Shown: piece by piece, positions 53,330 to 62,853 of the stretch
How the letters are laid out: each line of letters begins with the position of its first letter
How positions within the stretch are numbered: position 1 is the stretch's first letter
From: Mucilaginibacter gracilis
GTDB taxonomy: Bacteria; Bacteroidota; Bacteroidia; Sphingobacteriales; Sphingobacteriaceae
DNA: 64,000 nucleotides
Assembly (NCBI RefSeq): GCF_003633615.1
Contig: NZ_RBKU01000001.1
Span: forward strand, 2,790,001-2,854,000
Direction: 5' to 3'
Made by a program: the position numbers and the translations under genes
Notes under the pieces: generated by a model
The model's input: only the letters and a program-made list of their open reading frames with translations
Database searches by the model: none
What the model was told of the DNA's origin: nothing

Positions 53330-55306
53330 ATGAAGAAAATATTTACAATTGTTGTTTTGATTGCGCTAATTATGCTTGTAAAAGAGGGTAGGGCGCAGGC
53401 CATACTTAAAGAGGCCGACGAGCAATACAATTTGTTTAATTATAAAAAAGCTGCCGAATTATACTCGCAGGCATACTGGCAAAAAGAAACCCTGTATACT
53501 GCCGAACGCCTGGCCACCTGCTACAGGCTGATGCACGATTATAAAAATACCGAAAGCTGGTATGTTACCGCAATGGGTTTCCCGGGCAGTAAGAGTGCTA
53601 ATATTTTATACTATGCCGAGGCTTTAAAAAACAACTCGAAGTATAGCGAGGCAAAAGAACAGTTTGAAAGTTACGCAGCACTTGATAAAGAAGTAACCCG
53701 GTTTCAGTTGAGTATCTGGTTGTCTTCTTGCGATTCGTCTATGCGCTGGATGCGGCATCCTACGGCCATCGTGCTAAAAAATGAGCGTGCTTTAAATAGT
53801 CCGCAATCCGACTGGGGAGCTGTTAAATATCAAAACAGCGTGGTTTTTACTTCCGATCGTTTCAACAAAAAAGCTGAAAAGGCCGCGATGGACGATAAGC
53901 CATTTTTGAAAATTGATGGCGACAAGTTACCCGACAGAAAGATTTACGGTTGGACGGGTAATGATTATCTGCGCTTATATCAATCGCCGGTAGGCGGAAG
54001 CGGAGGCGATTCGCTCAAACTTTTTTCGATTGCTGCTCCAACAGATTATCACGTAGGTGCGGCTGCATTTTCTAAGGATGGCAACGAAATTTATTTTACC
54101 TTAACAAGGGCTCCCCAAAAAAGCGAGGGGCCTAAATCGGTCATCAAAACCATCAATCTTGAAATATATTGGGCGAAAAAGAACCCGGCAACCGGCGGAT
54201 GGCAAAAGCCTGTTCCGTTTAAATACAATAATGTAGACAAGTATTCGGTAGGCGATCCTTTTGTATCTCCAGACGGGAAAACGTTATATTTTGTATCCGA
54301 TATGCCGGGAGGTAAAGGTGGAACAGATATTTATTATTGCCAAAGGGATGAGCAGGGCGACTGGGGTACACCGGTTAATTTGCGCGACCTCAATACTGCC
54401 GGTAACGAACGCACGCCAATAGTTGATGAAGGGAACAACCACATTTATTTTTCGAGCGATGGCGGTGTAGGTATGGGCGGCCTTGATATTTATAAGGCAG
54501 AGCGTAATGGCCTTACGTTTGGGCGGATACTTAATTTGGCCTATCCCATCAACTCGCCGCAGGATGATTTTGCATTTACTTTAACCGGCGGCGGTTCAGG
54601 GTATTTCTCGTCTAACCGGCTGGGCGGCCTCGGCAGCGATGATATTTATAGCTTTAGCGATAAGCAATTTGTTAACTACAGGCTGGAAGGGATAACTTAT
54701 GATAAAATTACCCGTTTGCCGCTTGTTAACAGCATTGTAACCTTAACTAAAACAGGCGGAACGGAATTAAAGGTACAAACAGATTCGTTAGGTATGTTTC
54801 AGTTTAACCTTGAGGAGGAAAGTGATTATACCCTGATGGCCGAGAAAACAAACTTTAGGAGTGATAACCAGGCTATAAGTACAGTAGGCTTAACAACATC
54901 GCAAACCATCAAAAAAAATCTGTATCTCGAAAAAACAACCTTAAACAAGGCCATACGCATAGAGAATATTTATTACGATTTTAACAAATCAAACATCAGG
55001 CGCGATGCCGCTATTGAACTTAATAAGTTAATTAAAATATTAAACGAAAACCCAACTATTTGGATTGTACTTGGCTCGCATACAGATAGCCGTGGCAACG
55101 ATGCCTATAATTTGGCCCTTTCACAACGCCGGGCTAATGCTGCTGTAAAATATATTATAGAAAAAGGCGGTATTGATAAAAACCGTATAAGTGCCCGTGG
55201 TTATGGCGAAACGCGTTTGCTAAACCGTTGTGCCAATGGTGTTAAATGTAGCGAAGCCGAGCATCAGCTAAACCGCCGAACTGAATTTACTATTGTTAAG
55301 CAATAA
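53330..55306 (+). CDS. OmpA-family protein with TPR, PD40 and peptidoglycan-binding domains
   Basis: 658 residues. Signal peptide about 1-23. TPR-like helices (about 25-130), then PD40/WD40-like beta-propeller blades (about 160-450; AFSKDGNEIYFTLT, PFVSPDGKTLYFVSDMPGG, GGLDIYKAERNG, GGLGSDDIYSF), a carboxypeptidase-regulatory-like segment (about 450-540), and a C-terminal OmpA domain (about 545-658; YYDFNKSNIRRDA, SHTDSRGNDAYN, LALSQRRANAAV). The domain order is that of PorE/SprE-like T9SS components that tie the outer-membrane machinery to peptidoglycan. In this operon it probably anchors the PorP/SprF-adhesin system. It is 48 bp after the PorP/SprF gene and ends at a terminator. Confidence 0.88.
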   Translation: MKKIFTIVVLIALIMLVKEGRAQAILKEADEQYNLFNYKKAAELYSQAYWQKETLYTAERLATCYRLMHDYKNTESWYVTAMGFPGSKSANILYYAEALKNNSKYSEAKEQFESYAALDKEVTRFQLSIWLSSCDSSMRWMRHPTAIVLKNERALNSPQSDWGAVKYQNSVVFTSDRFNKKAEKAAMDDKPFLKIDGDKLPDRKIYGWTGNDYLRLYQSPVGGSGGDSLKLFSIAAPTDYHVGAAAFSKDGNEIYFTLTRAPQKSEGPKSVIKTINLEIYWAKKNPATGGWQKPVPFKYNNVDKYSVGDPFVSPDGKTLYFVSDMPGGKGGTDIYYCQRDEQGDWGTPVNLRDLNTAGNERTPIVDEGNNHIYFSSDGGVGMGGLDIYKAERNGLTFGRILNLAYPINSPQDDFAFTLTGGGSGYFSSNRLGGLGSDDIYSFSDKQFVNYRLEGITYDKITRLPLVNSIVTLTKTGGTELKVQTDSLGMFQFNLEEESDYTLMAEKTNFRSDNQAISTVGLTTSQTIKKNLYLEKTTLNKAIRIENIYYDFNKSNIRRDAAIELNKLIKILNENPTIWIVLGSHTDSRGNDAYNLALSQRRANAAVKYIIEKGGIDKNRISARGYGETRLLNRCANGVKCSEAEHQLNRRTEFTIVKQ

Positions 55307-55332
55307 ACGTTTAGCATATTGCTTGTAAAACT

Positions 55333-55367
55333 AACAGCCCCTTTTCCGGGTAAGAAAAGGGGCTGTT
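55333..55367. terminator. Bidirectional intrinsic terminator
   Basis: A 14-bp perfect stem between 55333-55346 (aacagccccttttc) and 55354-55367 has a 7-nt loop. It lies between the OmpA operon and the converging LRR-kinase gene. Confidence 0.85.
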
Positions 55368-55390
55368 GGTTTATAACTGCTGCTGGTAGG

Positions 55391-56692
55391 CTACAAACTT
55401 GCCAATTCGGTTTTTAGATATTGAAATCCGGGGCGTGTTAATACATCCGCCGAGGTACAATCGTCTCTCAATTTTTTTAATTTGGATAAAGCCGTTGGCA
55501 CTTGAGTGCCGTTATAAAGCGACAGTAAATCGTCTAACAAATGGCCAAAGGCACTTACTTCTATGCGCTCCAGTGCGTTGGCCAGTTGCAGATGGTTTTT
55601 ATCGTAAAAGCAAGCTGCGCCAAAATCGCCAAACAAGGTGTTTCCTTCATCGTCTATTAAAGTGTTGTGTGCATATAAGTCGCTGTGCATAATGCCCTTG
55701 CTATGCAGTTCGGTAGCTACGGACGCTATTGTACCTGCAATTTTTAAAATTTGCCCGGCAGTAAGGCTCAACCCCGGTTTAAAAACATCGCGTGTACAGC
55801 TTACTAAACTTGGCGGTAAACCCAGGTTGTAATAACGCTCGGGTATCAGTTCCATCACAAGGCCTTTTTTATCTTCGGGATGTGCAGTAATTTGCCCCAC
55901 CAGTTGTACCAATCCCGGATGTGAGCCCGCAGTAATACAGGTATTCATCTCGTCTTCGGGGAAACCATCGCTGGTAACAGCACCCTTAAATATTTTTACG
56001 GCCACCGTTTTAGTTTCGGTGCCGTTGCGCCATGTAGCTTTTGATATAATGCCCGATGCGCCTTCACCAAGCAAACTATTTATTTCCAGCTCATGCCAGC
56101 CAACAAAAGCAAGCGGATTTATTGCCGGTGTTACGTTAAACGGATTGCCCGAAAACGCCAGCCACGAAAGTTTTGGCATTGTTAATAGCCAGTTGGGTAA
56201 CTCGGTTAGTTTATTGGCCGATATGCGTAAAAGTGCTAAGTTGCGGCATTGGCTAAGTTGATAAGGTAGGCTGGTTAGTTGATTGCCGGCAAGCATTAGC
56301 TTTTGCATACGGCTGCAATTGCCTATTTCGGCGGGCAGGGCTGTTACCCTGTTATCCGTTAAAATTAACCAACGCAAATTAGGATTAAGAGATTTTGGAG
56401 GTATGGTTTCTATCCTGTTAGCTTTAAAACCCACTATATCCAGTAAAGGGCAGTCGGCCAAAACTTCGGGCAGTATGGTAAATAAGTTTTCGGAGCAGAA
56501 AAAGATTTTAAGTTTCTGTAACCTACCAAAATCAGCAGGTAACGCACTTAGCTTATTTCGCGACAAATCAAGTACTTCCAGCGTATCAGCCAGGTCAAAT
56601 ATTTCTGTCGGGAAGCTATCAAGATTTTCGGAGAGTTTAAGCGATACTGCGCCTTTTAGTTCGCCGTTTTGTAATTGTTTTAAAGTTTGCAT
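55391..56692 (-). CDS. Leucine-rich repeat protein with C-terminal protein kinase domain
   Basis: 433 residues. Residues about 15-195 hold LRRs (LEVLDLSRNKLSALPADFG and similar units), and about 203-425 a kinase-like domain: Lys near 229 (TVAVKIFKG), HSDLYAHNTL in the catalytic loop (Asp and Asn kept, HRD read as HSD), DFG (GDFGAACF) and helix F (VSAFGHLLDDLL). The usual APE segment between DFG and helix F is missing, so the activation loop is short; activity is likely but not certain. No signal or membrane segment is seen, so it is cytoplasmic. The LRR part should recognise a protein partner. It sits alone between the OmpA operon and the TPR gene. Confidence 0.85.
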   Translation of the reverse strand: MQTLKQLQNGELKGAVSLKLSENLDSFPTEIFDLADTLEVLDLSRNKLSALPADFGRLQKLKIFFCSENLFTILPEVLADCPLLDIVGFKANRIETIPPKSLNPNLRWLILTDNRVTALPAEIGNCSRMQKLMLAGNQLTSLPYQLSQCRNLALLRISANKLTELPNWLLTMPKLSWLAFSGNPFNVTPAINPLAFVGWHELEINSLLGEGASGIISKATWRNGTETKTVAVKIFKGAVTSDGFPEDEMNTCITAGSHPGLVQLVGQITAHPEDKKGLVMELIPERYYNLGLPPSLVSCTRDVFKPGLSLTAGQILKIAGTIASVATELHSKGIMHSDLYAHNTLIDDEGNTLFGDFGAACFYDKNHLQLANALERIEVSAFGHLLDDLLSLYNGTQVPTALSKLKKLRDDCTSADVLTRPGFQYLKTELASL

Positions 56693-56768
56693 GGCCTTCT
56701 ATTGCCATCGCAATATAGAAGAAAAAATTGTAGCTATCTTAATTTCCTTTACCATAGTTATTGTTATC

Positions 56769-57806
56769 TCAATAAACTCTTTGTGTATTTTTTAGCCATT
56801 CGGCCATAGCATTTGTTTGGCCGGTATTCTCTTTACGCCATTTGGCATTGTCTATTTTGCTGTCGGTTAGGGTAATGGTATGGGTAAATGCCTGCATATT
56901 GGTGCTTTGGGCAAGGTTATAAAAATAGTCGGCAAAAAATTTATCAAAAAACAATTTATCGGTTTTCTTCTCCGATAATTGACCGGCTAAACTAAATATA
57001 GCTTTCAGTTCGTATTCAAATAATTCTAAACCGCTTAACTTTTTTGCCTTGCCCGACGCCACTGCCATTGAAATTCCTGAATTTAATGCATCGGTTTCCT
57101 TTCCGTTGTTATCCGAAACTGGCAGTATTGTATTGCCTTTATCGTCTTTAAGTACGCCGCCCTGCATAATATGTTGGATGTTACCATAAGCTTCAATAGC
57201 TCGCGACCCGGTTGGTTCCAGCAGCAAAAAACTGCAGAAACCCAATAAGGCATTTACCCGTTTGTTTTGATGAAAGGTTACCAAAGCGTACAAACGATGG
57301 TTGGTTGCCTGTTGGGGATTATGCTTTATAGCTTCAATAATACTGCTTTCGGCCTCCGCGTATTGCTTGTTGCGGAAATAGGAGATTGCTAGGTTATAAT
57401 AGATTTGCGGGTAGTCAGGTTTTATTTTTATGGCAGCGTTATATGTTTCAATTGCTTTTTGAGCTAGATGGTCGTCATCGTAAATAGTAGCCAATAAACA
57501 ATATGCTGCCGCGCTTAACGTGGCATTATTTGATTTTATTGCCTTCTCAATATGCGGAATGGCCTCTTTGGGTTTTTTGAATGTAAAAAGAGAGAACGCA
57601 ATTTGATAATTGGCATATTCATTTTCGGAATCGTTTTTTAATACCTCATTAAATTTATCAATAGCCTCGGCATATTTTCCCTCATTGTTTAGGGCCACAC
57701 CCTGTTTAATCAGCTCCGTTGCAGTATTGTTATTTTGTGCTTTCGCAGAAACACTGTAATGTATAATTAAGGCAATGATGAACAATAATTTGTGAAGACG
57801 TTTCAT
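56769..57806 (-). CDS. Exported TPR protein, related to the TPR region of the MORN protein
   Basis: 345 residues. Signal peptide about 1-23 (ending AKAQN). TPR repeats (about 28-185) include IDKFNEVLKNDSENEYANYQ and IETYNAAIKIKPDYPQIYYN. A following conserved segment (KRVNALLGFCSFLLLEPTGS and FFDKFFADYFYNLAQSTNM) matches the equivalent part of the protein at 17317-20616, so the two are paralogues; this one lacks the MORN half. The end has an Asn/Gln-containing tail. It is probably periplasmic, with a protein-binding role. It is 76 bp upstream of the LRR-kinase gene on the same strand, but I do not know if they are co-transcribed. Confidence 0.78.
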   Translation of the reverse strand: MKRLHKLLFIIALIIHYSVSAKAQNNNTATELIKQGVALNNEGKYAEAIDKFNEVLKNDSENEYANYQIAFSLFTFKKPKEAIPHIEKAIKSNNATLSAAAYCLLATIYDDDHLAQKAIETYNAAIKIKPDYPQIYYNLAISYFRNKQYAEAESSIIEAIKHNPQQATNHRLYALVTFHQNKRVNALLGFCSFLLLEPTGSRAIEAYGNIQHIMQGGVLKDDKGNTILPVSDNNGKETDALNSGISMAVASGKAKKLSGLELFEYELKAIFSLAGQLSEKKTDKLFFDKFFADYFYNLAQSTNMQAFTHTITLTDSKIDNAKWRKENTGQTNAMAEWLKNTQRVY

Positions 57807-57948
57807 GTTTTGAAACTACAAAATGTGCCCGTTAACTCGAAACGATTTTTAATTTGTTGTTGGTGAAAATCGCTCATCTAACCAACGCCCGCACAGCAGC
57901 TAAATTTAAACTTGTAAGCAAATTATTATACGTTTTATCTAAAATAAA

Positions 57949-57982
57949 CAAAGCCCATAGATTGGTTGATCTACAGGCTTTG
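57949..57982 (-). terminator. Probable terminator of the RND efflux operon
   Basis: An imperfect stem, caaagcccatagat at 57949-57962 with atctacaggctttg at 57969-57982, has two mismatches in 14 bp. On the minus strand a T-rich stretch follows. It lies just past the stop of the TolC-like gene. Confidence 0.65.
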
Positions 57983-58007
57983 CTATGATTAGAAATGGAA
58001 TTGGTGC

Positions 58008-59417
58008 TTATTTCCAGCCACCGCCTAACGAGCGGTATAATTCGGATACGGCGTTTAGCTGGTCGCGTTTAATGGTTGCCAGTTCAAGTTCGCTTTGTAA
58101 TACATTGCTTTGGGCGGTAATTACTTCCAGGTAATTAGCCATGCCATTTTTAAATAGCAAGTTGGCGTTGCTTGTTGCTTGTTGCAGTGTACTTACACGG
58201 CTGGCAGCTATATTTTGTTGCAATTTTAACTTGTCTATCTTCACCATCGCGTCTGATACTTCGCCTACAGCATTTAACACCGACTGGCGAAATTGCAATA
58301 CTGTTTTTTCGCGCTCAACCTGGGCTACCTGGTATTTGGTTTTTAGCTCCTTATGCTGAAACACAGGTTGTATAACGCTACCCGCCACTATACCAAATAA
58401 CGATGCCGGAATATTGAACCAGTTACTTGCCGTGAATGTGTTAACGCCCCCACTTGCGGTAATACGCAATGCCGGGTACATATCGGCTTTACTAATGCCT
58501 ACGTTGCTGTTTGCTATAATGAGTGCAAGTTCGCTGCTTTTGACATCGGGCCTGCTGCTTAACAAATTTGTAGGTACACCGGCAGATAGAGTTTCCGGTA
58601 CGCTAATTTGATCGATAGTGGCATTGCGGGTAATTTGATCGGGCAGTTGGCCGGTTAAGATGCTTATTGCATTTTCCTGAATGCTGATATTTTCCTCAAA
58701 TTGCGGTATAAGTTGCGCAGCCGCCATTTGCTGTGCCTGCGCTTGCTGCACAGCCAGCGATGTTACCTGCCCGGCATTGTATTGTAATTGAATAATACGC
58801 AAGGTACTATCATTTAGCCTTACGTTTTGTTTGGCAATTTTAATTTGAGCATCCAGCATAAGCAGGTTAAAATAACCTTGCGATACGCCTGCTACTATAT
58901 TAGTTTGTATAGCTTTGCGTACTTCGGCAGTTTGCAGGTAAGCGGCAAGGGCACTCTTTTGTTGGTTATGTATTTTACCCCAAATATCCGCTTCCCACGA
59001 AAGTGAAAGATTGGCCGAGTAATCTTCAATATGTTTTGAACTAAGGTTATATTGGCTCAAACTCAAGCCTGTTAAACTATTATCGGAAGGGCGACTGCTA
59101 CTGGCTGTTACGTTTAAGGCAACCTCTGGTACATAGTTCCATTTAACCTGTTTAAGCAACAATTGCGATGCCTCGACATTTTTAACCGCTATTTGCATAT
59201 CGTAGTTTTTTACAATAGCGCTATCTATCAATTTTTGTAGTGTAGCGTCGGTAAAAAAACTTTTCCACTGTATGTTGGCTATGTTGCTGGTATCGGTTGT
59301 TGTGGCGGTGTACCTGTAATTAGCAGGTAATGTAGCAGTTGGCGCAACATCTTTTGATACTTTACAAGCACTCAAAAAAAGTAAGATTAGAGCGAGCCTG
59401 TTAATTTGATTTTTCAT
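58008..59417 (-). CDS. TolC-family outer-membrane efflux channel lipoprotein
   Basis: 469 residues of the NodT/OprM class. Lipoprotein signal with LSAC lipobox near residues 15-18. Two halves of the outer-membrane efflux protein repeat: the first about 60-250 (WKSFFTDATLQKLID, WEADIWGKI) and the second about 260-465 (SRPDVKSSELALIIANSNVGISKADMYPALRI, NYLEVITAQSNVL). It is the outer channel for the RND pump encoded just upstream, completing the tripartite exporter. It is 67 bp after the pump gene. Confidence 0.92.
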   Translation of the reverse strand: MKNQINRLALILLFLSACKVSKDVAPTATLPANYRYTATTTDTSNIANIQWKSFFTDATLQKLIDSAIVKNYDMQIAVKNVEASQLLLKQVKWNYVPEVALNVTASSSRPSDNSLTGLSLSQYNLSSKHIEDYSANLSLSWEADIWGKIHNQQKSALAAYLQTAEVRKAIQTNIVAGVSQGYFNLLMLDAQIKIAKQNVRLNDSTLRIIQLQYNAGQVTSLAVQQAQAQQMAAAQLIPQFEENISIQENAISILTGQLPDQITRNATIDQISVPETLSAGVPTNLLSSRPDVKSSELALIIANSNVGISKADMYPALRITASGGVNTFTASNWFNIPASLFGIVAGSVIQPVFQHKELKTKYQVAQVEREKTVLQFRQSVLNAVGEVSDAMVKIDKLKLQQNIAASRVSTLQQATSNANLLFKNGMANYLEVITAQSNVLQSELELATIKRDQLNAVSELYRSLGGGWK

Positions 59418-59484
59418 TTTTGTTAATATTTATAGTGGTAATGAACAGCCTGTTGCAAAAGCAGGCGGTTCATTCGTGTTTTAT

Positions 59485-62400
59485 TTAATTACGGTTATAT
59501 TCGTCATCCAGCACGTCAACGTGAGGGGTGTGATGTGCGCCGTGTCCGCCATTATTCAATACAGCTAAGGGTACGCCGGTAATTTTTTCTTGCAACCCTT
59601 GAAAAATTACAAACAACACCGGGATAATGAATAGGCCCAGGATTACTCCCGATACCATACCACCCGCTGCGCCGATACTGATGGAGTGATTACCTTGCGC
59701 CGATGGGCCGGTTGCAATACTCATGGGGAACAAACCGAAAACAAAGGCAAGCGATGTCATGATGATGGGGCGCAGCCTTAGCCTTGCAGCCTCAATAGCT
59801 GCGGCCACTAATGGCTGGCCTGCCTTTCGGCGCTGCACCGCAAACTCCACAATTAAGATGGCGTTTTTAGCCAGTAAACCGATGAGCATAATGAGTGCCA
59901 CCTGTACATAAATGTTGTTTTCGATACCAGTTAAGCCCAATACCACAAATACACCTAAAATACCCGTAGGGATTGAGAGTATAACAGCCAGAGGCAATAC
60001 ATAACTTTCGTATTGTGCCGATAGCAGGAAGTACACAAATATTAAACAAAGAATAAACACGATGGTTGATTGCCCGCCCGATGCAATTTCCTCGCGGGTT
60101 TGGCCCGAAAACTCGTAGGCAAAGCCCGATGGCAATTGTTCTTTGGCAGTTTCTTCTATCGCCTTAATGGCGTCACCAGAGCTATAGCCCGGTTTCGGAA
60201 TGGCATTGATTTCGATTGAATTAAACAAATTATAACGCGAAGCAGTTTCGGAACCATAAACGCGGGTTAGCTTAACCAATGTATTGATAGGCACCATTTC
60301 GCCAAGCTTGTTTTTAACAAAAACACGGTCTATTGATGATGGATCTGTCCGGTCGGCAATATCTGCCTGTACAACCACACGGTAGTATTTACCAAAGCGG
60401 TTAAAGTCCGATGCCTGTGCGCTGCCAAAATAGGCCTGCATGGTTTGCAAAATATCCTTCACATTTACGCCCAGTTGGTTAGCCTTATCGTCGTTAACTT
60501 CTAACTGTAGTTGCGGATAATCGGCTTTAAAGGATGTAAAAGCATAAGCAATTTCCTTTTTCTTCATCAATTCGCCTATAAACGTGTTGGCTACGCCACT
60601 AAATTTATCAAGCTTGCCGCCTGTTTTATCTTGCAATACAACATCAAGTGCCTCAACGTTGCTGAAACCCGGAACGGTTGGGAAACTGAATACAAAGAAA
60701 CTACCTGCCGTTATCGCGCCCAGTTCGCCGCGTATTACGTTTTGTATGGCATCAATATTTTTAACCGCGCCCCTATCTTTATTAGGTTTAAGCAATACAA
60801 ATATTACCGCCGCCGACGGGCTGTTTGATGATGTTAACAGGTTAAAGCCCGATATGGCCGTTACAAACCTGGCAGCCGGTAAGGCCTTTAATTTGGCTTC
60901 GGCTATGTTTAGCATTTTGGTTGTACCATCTAACGATGTTCCGGATGGTGTTGAAACAGCAATAGCCACAAAGCCCTGATCTTCGGTAGGTATAAAGCCC
61001 GATTTTGTTGTTTTACCCAGGTAAACCGTGATAGCTATAATTAATACCAGGCCGCCAATTGCAACGCTTTTATTTTTTATAAGGAACTTTAAGCCGCCAA
61101 CATACCTGTTAGTTATTGCTGCAAAGCTGCTGTTAAAACCGGCATAAAATTTATCTTTAAAGCCTTTTTTAACTACAACATCGCCTTCCTTTCCATGATT
61201 ACTTTTTAAGAATAAAGCCGCCAGTGCAGGGCTCAATGTTAATGCGTTAACCGCCGATATGATAATGGCGATAGACATGGTGAAGGCAAACTGCCGGTAA
61301 AATATACCTGTTGAACCCGTCATGAAACCTACAGGTAAAAATACGGCTGCCATTACCAGCGTTATGGATATAATGGCACCTGTAATTTCGTGCATGGCTT
61401 CGGTTGTGGCAGCCTTGGGTGCTAAATGCTTGTGCTCCATTTTGGCGTGTACGGCCTCAACAACCACAATGGCATCATCCACCACAATACCTATGGCCAA
61501 TACTAAGGCAAACAAGGTTAAAAGGTTAATTGAGAAGCCAAACAGGTTCATGAAAAAGAAGGTGCCCAAAATAGCCACCGGAACGGCTATTGCCGGAATT
61601 AAGGTTGAACGGAAATCCTGAAGGAAAATAAATACTACGATAAATACCAGTATAAAAGCTTCTATCAGGGTATGCTCAACTTGGTCAATAGATTCGTCTA
61701 AAGCGGTTTTGGTACGATAGAACTGGTTGTACTTAATACCCACCGGGAAATCTTTAGCGGCTTTTTCCATCACCTTATCAACGGCTATCTGTATTTCGTT
61801 AGCGTTTGATCCGGCTAATTGTATTAAGCCGATGGCAATACCGTCGTGCCCGTTTAAGTGGGTTACGCTTGTGTACGAATAGGCACCAAGTTCAACACGT
61901 GCCACATCTTTTAAGCGTAGTACCGATCCGTCTGTATTGGCACGTATGGCAATGTTTTCGTATTCTTCGGGTTTGGTAAGTTTGCCTTTGTATTTGATAA
62001 TGTATTCAAATACTTCGCTGCTGCGTTCGCCAAGTTTACCCGGTGCTGCTTCCAGGTTTTTATCCTGAATGGCTGCCATCACTTCGGCGGGGGTAATTTT
62101 GTAGGCCGCCAATTGGCCAGGCTTAAGCCAAACACGCATAGAGTAATCTTTAACGCCACCAAATATGGTTGCGTTACCAATGCCTGCTATACGTTTTATT
62201 TCGGGTATAATATTGATTTGGGCGTAGTTGGCCACAAAAGCCTGGTCGTATTTTTTAGGATCTTCGGTATACATACCAACGGCACCAATTAAACTGTTTT
62301 GCTGTTTGGTGGTGGTTATACCTTGTTGTACAACTTCGGCAGGTAACTGGCTTGTGGCTTGTGTTACCCGGTTTTGAACGTTTACCGCAGCCTGGTCTGG

Positions 62401-62697
62401 ATTGGTACCTTGTTTAAAGTAAACGGTAATAGCCAAAGTACCATCGTTACTGGCGGTTGAGCTCATATAGCTCATGTTTTCAACACCATTAATTGATTCT
62501 TCTAACGATGGCGCTACCGAACGCAGCACAGTTTCGGCATTGGCGCCGGGATATACGGCTGCTACTAATACAGCAGGCGGCGCAATATCCGGAAACTGTT
62601 GTAAAGGCAAATTGTTTAAGCCAAGTATACCCAATATCACCAATAAGATGGAGATAACGGTTGAAAGTACCGGCCTTTCTATAAATTTTTGGAACAT
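59485..62697 (-). CDS. RND multidrug efflux pump, inner-membrane subunit (HAE1/AcrB family)
   Basis: 1070 residues from the ATG at 62697 (MFQKFIERPVLSTVI), the standard RND N-terminus; a longer frame from 62763 runs into the intergenic repeat and is rejected. Twelve membrane segments with two large periplasmic loops. Proton-relay acids are seen in GIVVDDAIVVVEAV (two Asp), with FIPTEDQGF and GLLAKNAILIVEFA blocks of the HAE1 class. It exports drugs, dyes or other small molecules using proton motive force, with the adaptor (62854) and TolC-like channel (58008). The pump-adaptor gap holds inverted repeats (62719-62851). Confidence 0.95.
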   Translation of the reverse strand: MFQKFIERPVLSTVISILLVILGILGLNNLPLQQFPDIAPPAVLVAAVYPGANAETVLRSVAPSLEESINGVENMSYMSSTASNDGTLAITVYFKQGTNPDQAAVNVQNRVTQATSQLPAEVVQQGITTTKQQNSLIGAVGMYTEDPKKYDQAFVANYAQINIIPEIKRIAGIGNATIFGGVKDYSMRVWLKPGQLAAYKITPAEVMAAIQDKNLEAAPGKLGERSSEVFEYIIKYKGKLTKPEEYENIAIRANTDGSVLRLKDVARVELGAYSYTSVTHLNGHDGIAIGLIQLAGSNANEIQIAVDKVMEKAAKDFPVGIKYNQFYRTKTALDESIDQVEHTLIEAFILVFIVVFIFLQDFRSTLIPAIAVPVAILGTFFFMNLFGFSINLLTLFALVLAIGIVVDDAIVVVEAVHAKMEHKHLAPKAATTEAMHEITGAIISITLVMAAVFLPVGFMTGSTGIFYRQFAFTMSIAIIISAVNALTLSPALAALFLKSNHGKEGDVVVKKGFKDKFYAGFNSSFAAITNRYVGGLKFLIKNKSVAIGGLVLIIAITVYLGKTTKSGFIPTEDQGFVAIAVSTPSGTSLDGTTKMLNIAEAKLKALPAARFVTAISGFNLLTSSNSPSAAVIFVLLKPNKDRGAVKNIDAIQNVIRGELGAITAGSFFVFSFPTVPGFSNVEALDVVLQDKTGGKLDKFSGVANTFIGELMKKKEIAYAFTSFKADYPQLQLEVNDDKANQLGVNVKDILQTMQAYFGSAQASDFNRFGKYYRVVVQADIADRTDPSSIDRVFVKNKLGEMVPINTLVKLTRVYGSETASRYNLFNSIEINAIPKPGYSSGDAIKAIEETAKEQLPSGFAYEFSGQTREEIASGGQSTIVFILCLIFVYFLLSAQYESYVLPLAVILSIPTGILGVFVVLGLTGIENNIYVQVALIMLIGLLAKNAILIVEFAVQRRKAGQPLVAAAIEAARLRLRPIIMTSLAFVFGLFPMSIATGPSAQGNHSISIGAAGGMVSGVILGLFIIPVLFVIFQGLQEKITGVPLAVLNNGGHGAHHTPHVDVLDDEYNRN

Positions 62698-62718
62698 GAT
62701 TTCTTTATTTAGCAGAGG

Positions 62719-62851
62719 CAAGAAGCGAGTGGCGGGAAGCAAGAACCAAGATGCAGGAAGCAAGATAGATTGGTCTTTATCTTCGCCTTTGCTTTATATC
62801 TTGATTCCTGATTCTTACATCTTGACTCTCATTCTTACCTCTTGATTCTTG
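62719..62851. repeat. Imperfect inverted repeats between pump and adaptor genes (caagaatcaaga type)
   Basis: A purine-rich left arm (about 62719-62767; caagaagcg..., aagcaagataga) faces a pyrimidine-rich right arm (about 62797-62851; tcttgattcctgattct...cttgattcttg), capable of forming a long imperfect hairpin. The 17 bases 62799-62815 are the reverse complement of 12236-12252. Confidence 0.7.
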
Positions 62852-62853
62852 TT

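Noticed and set aside
62698..62763. N-terminal extension of the RND pump frame to 62763
   Set aside because: The extension reads through a purine-rich repeat, has no RND homology, and the canonical MFQKFIERP start is at 62697.
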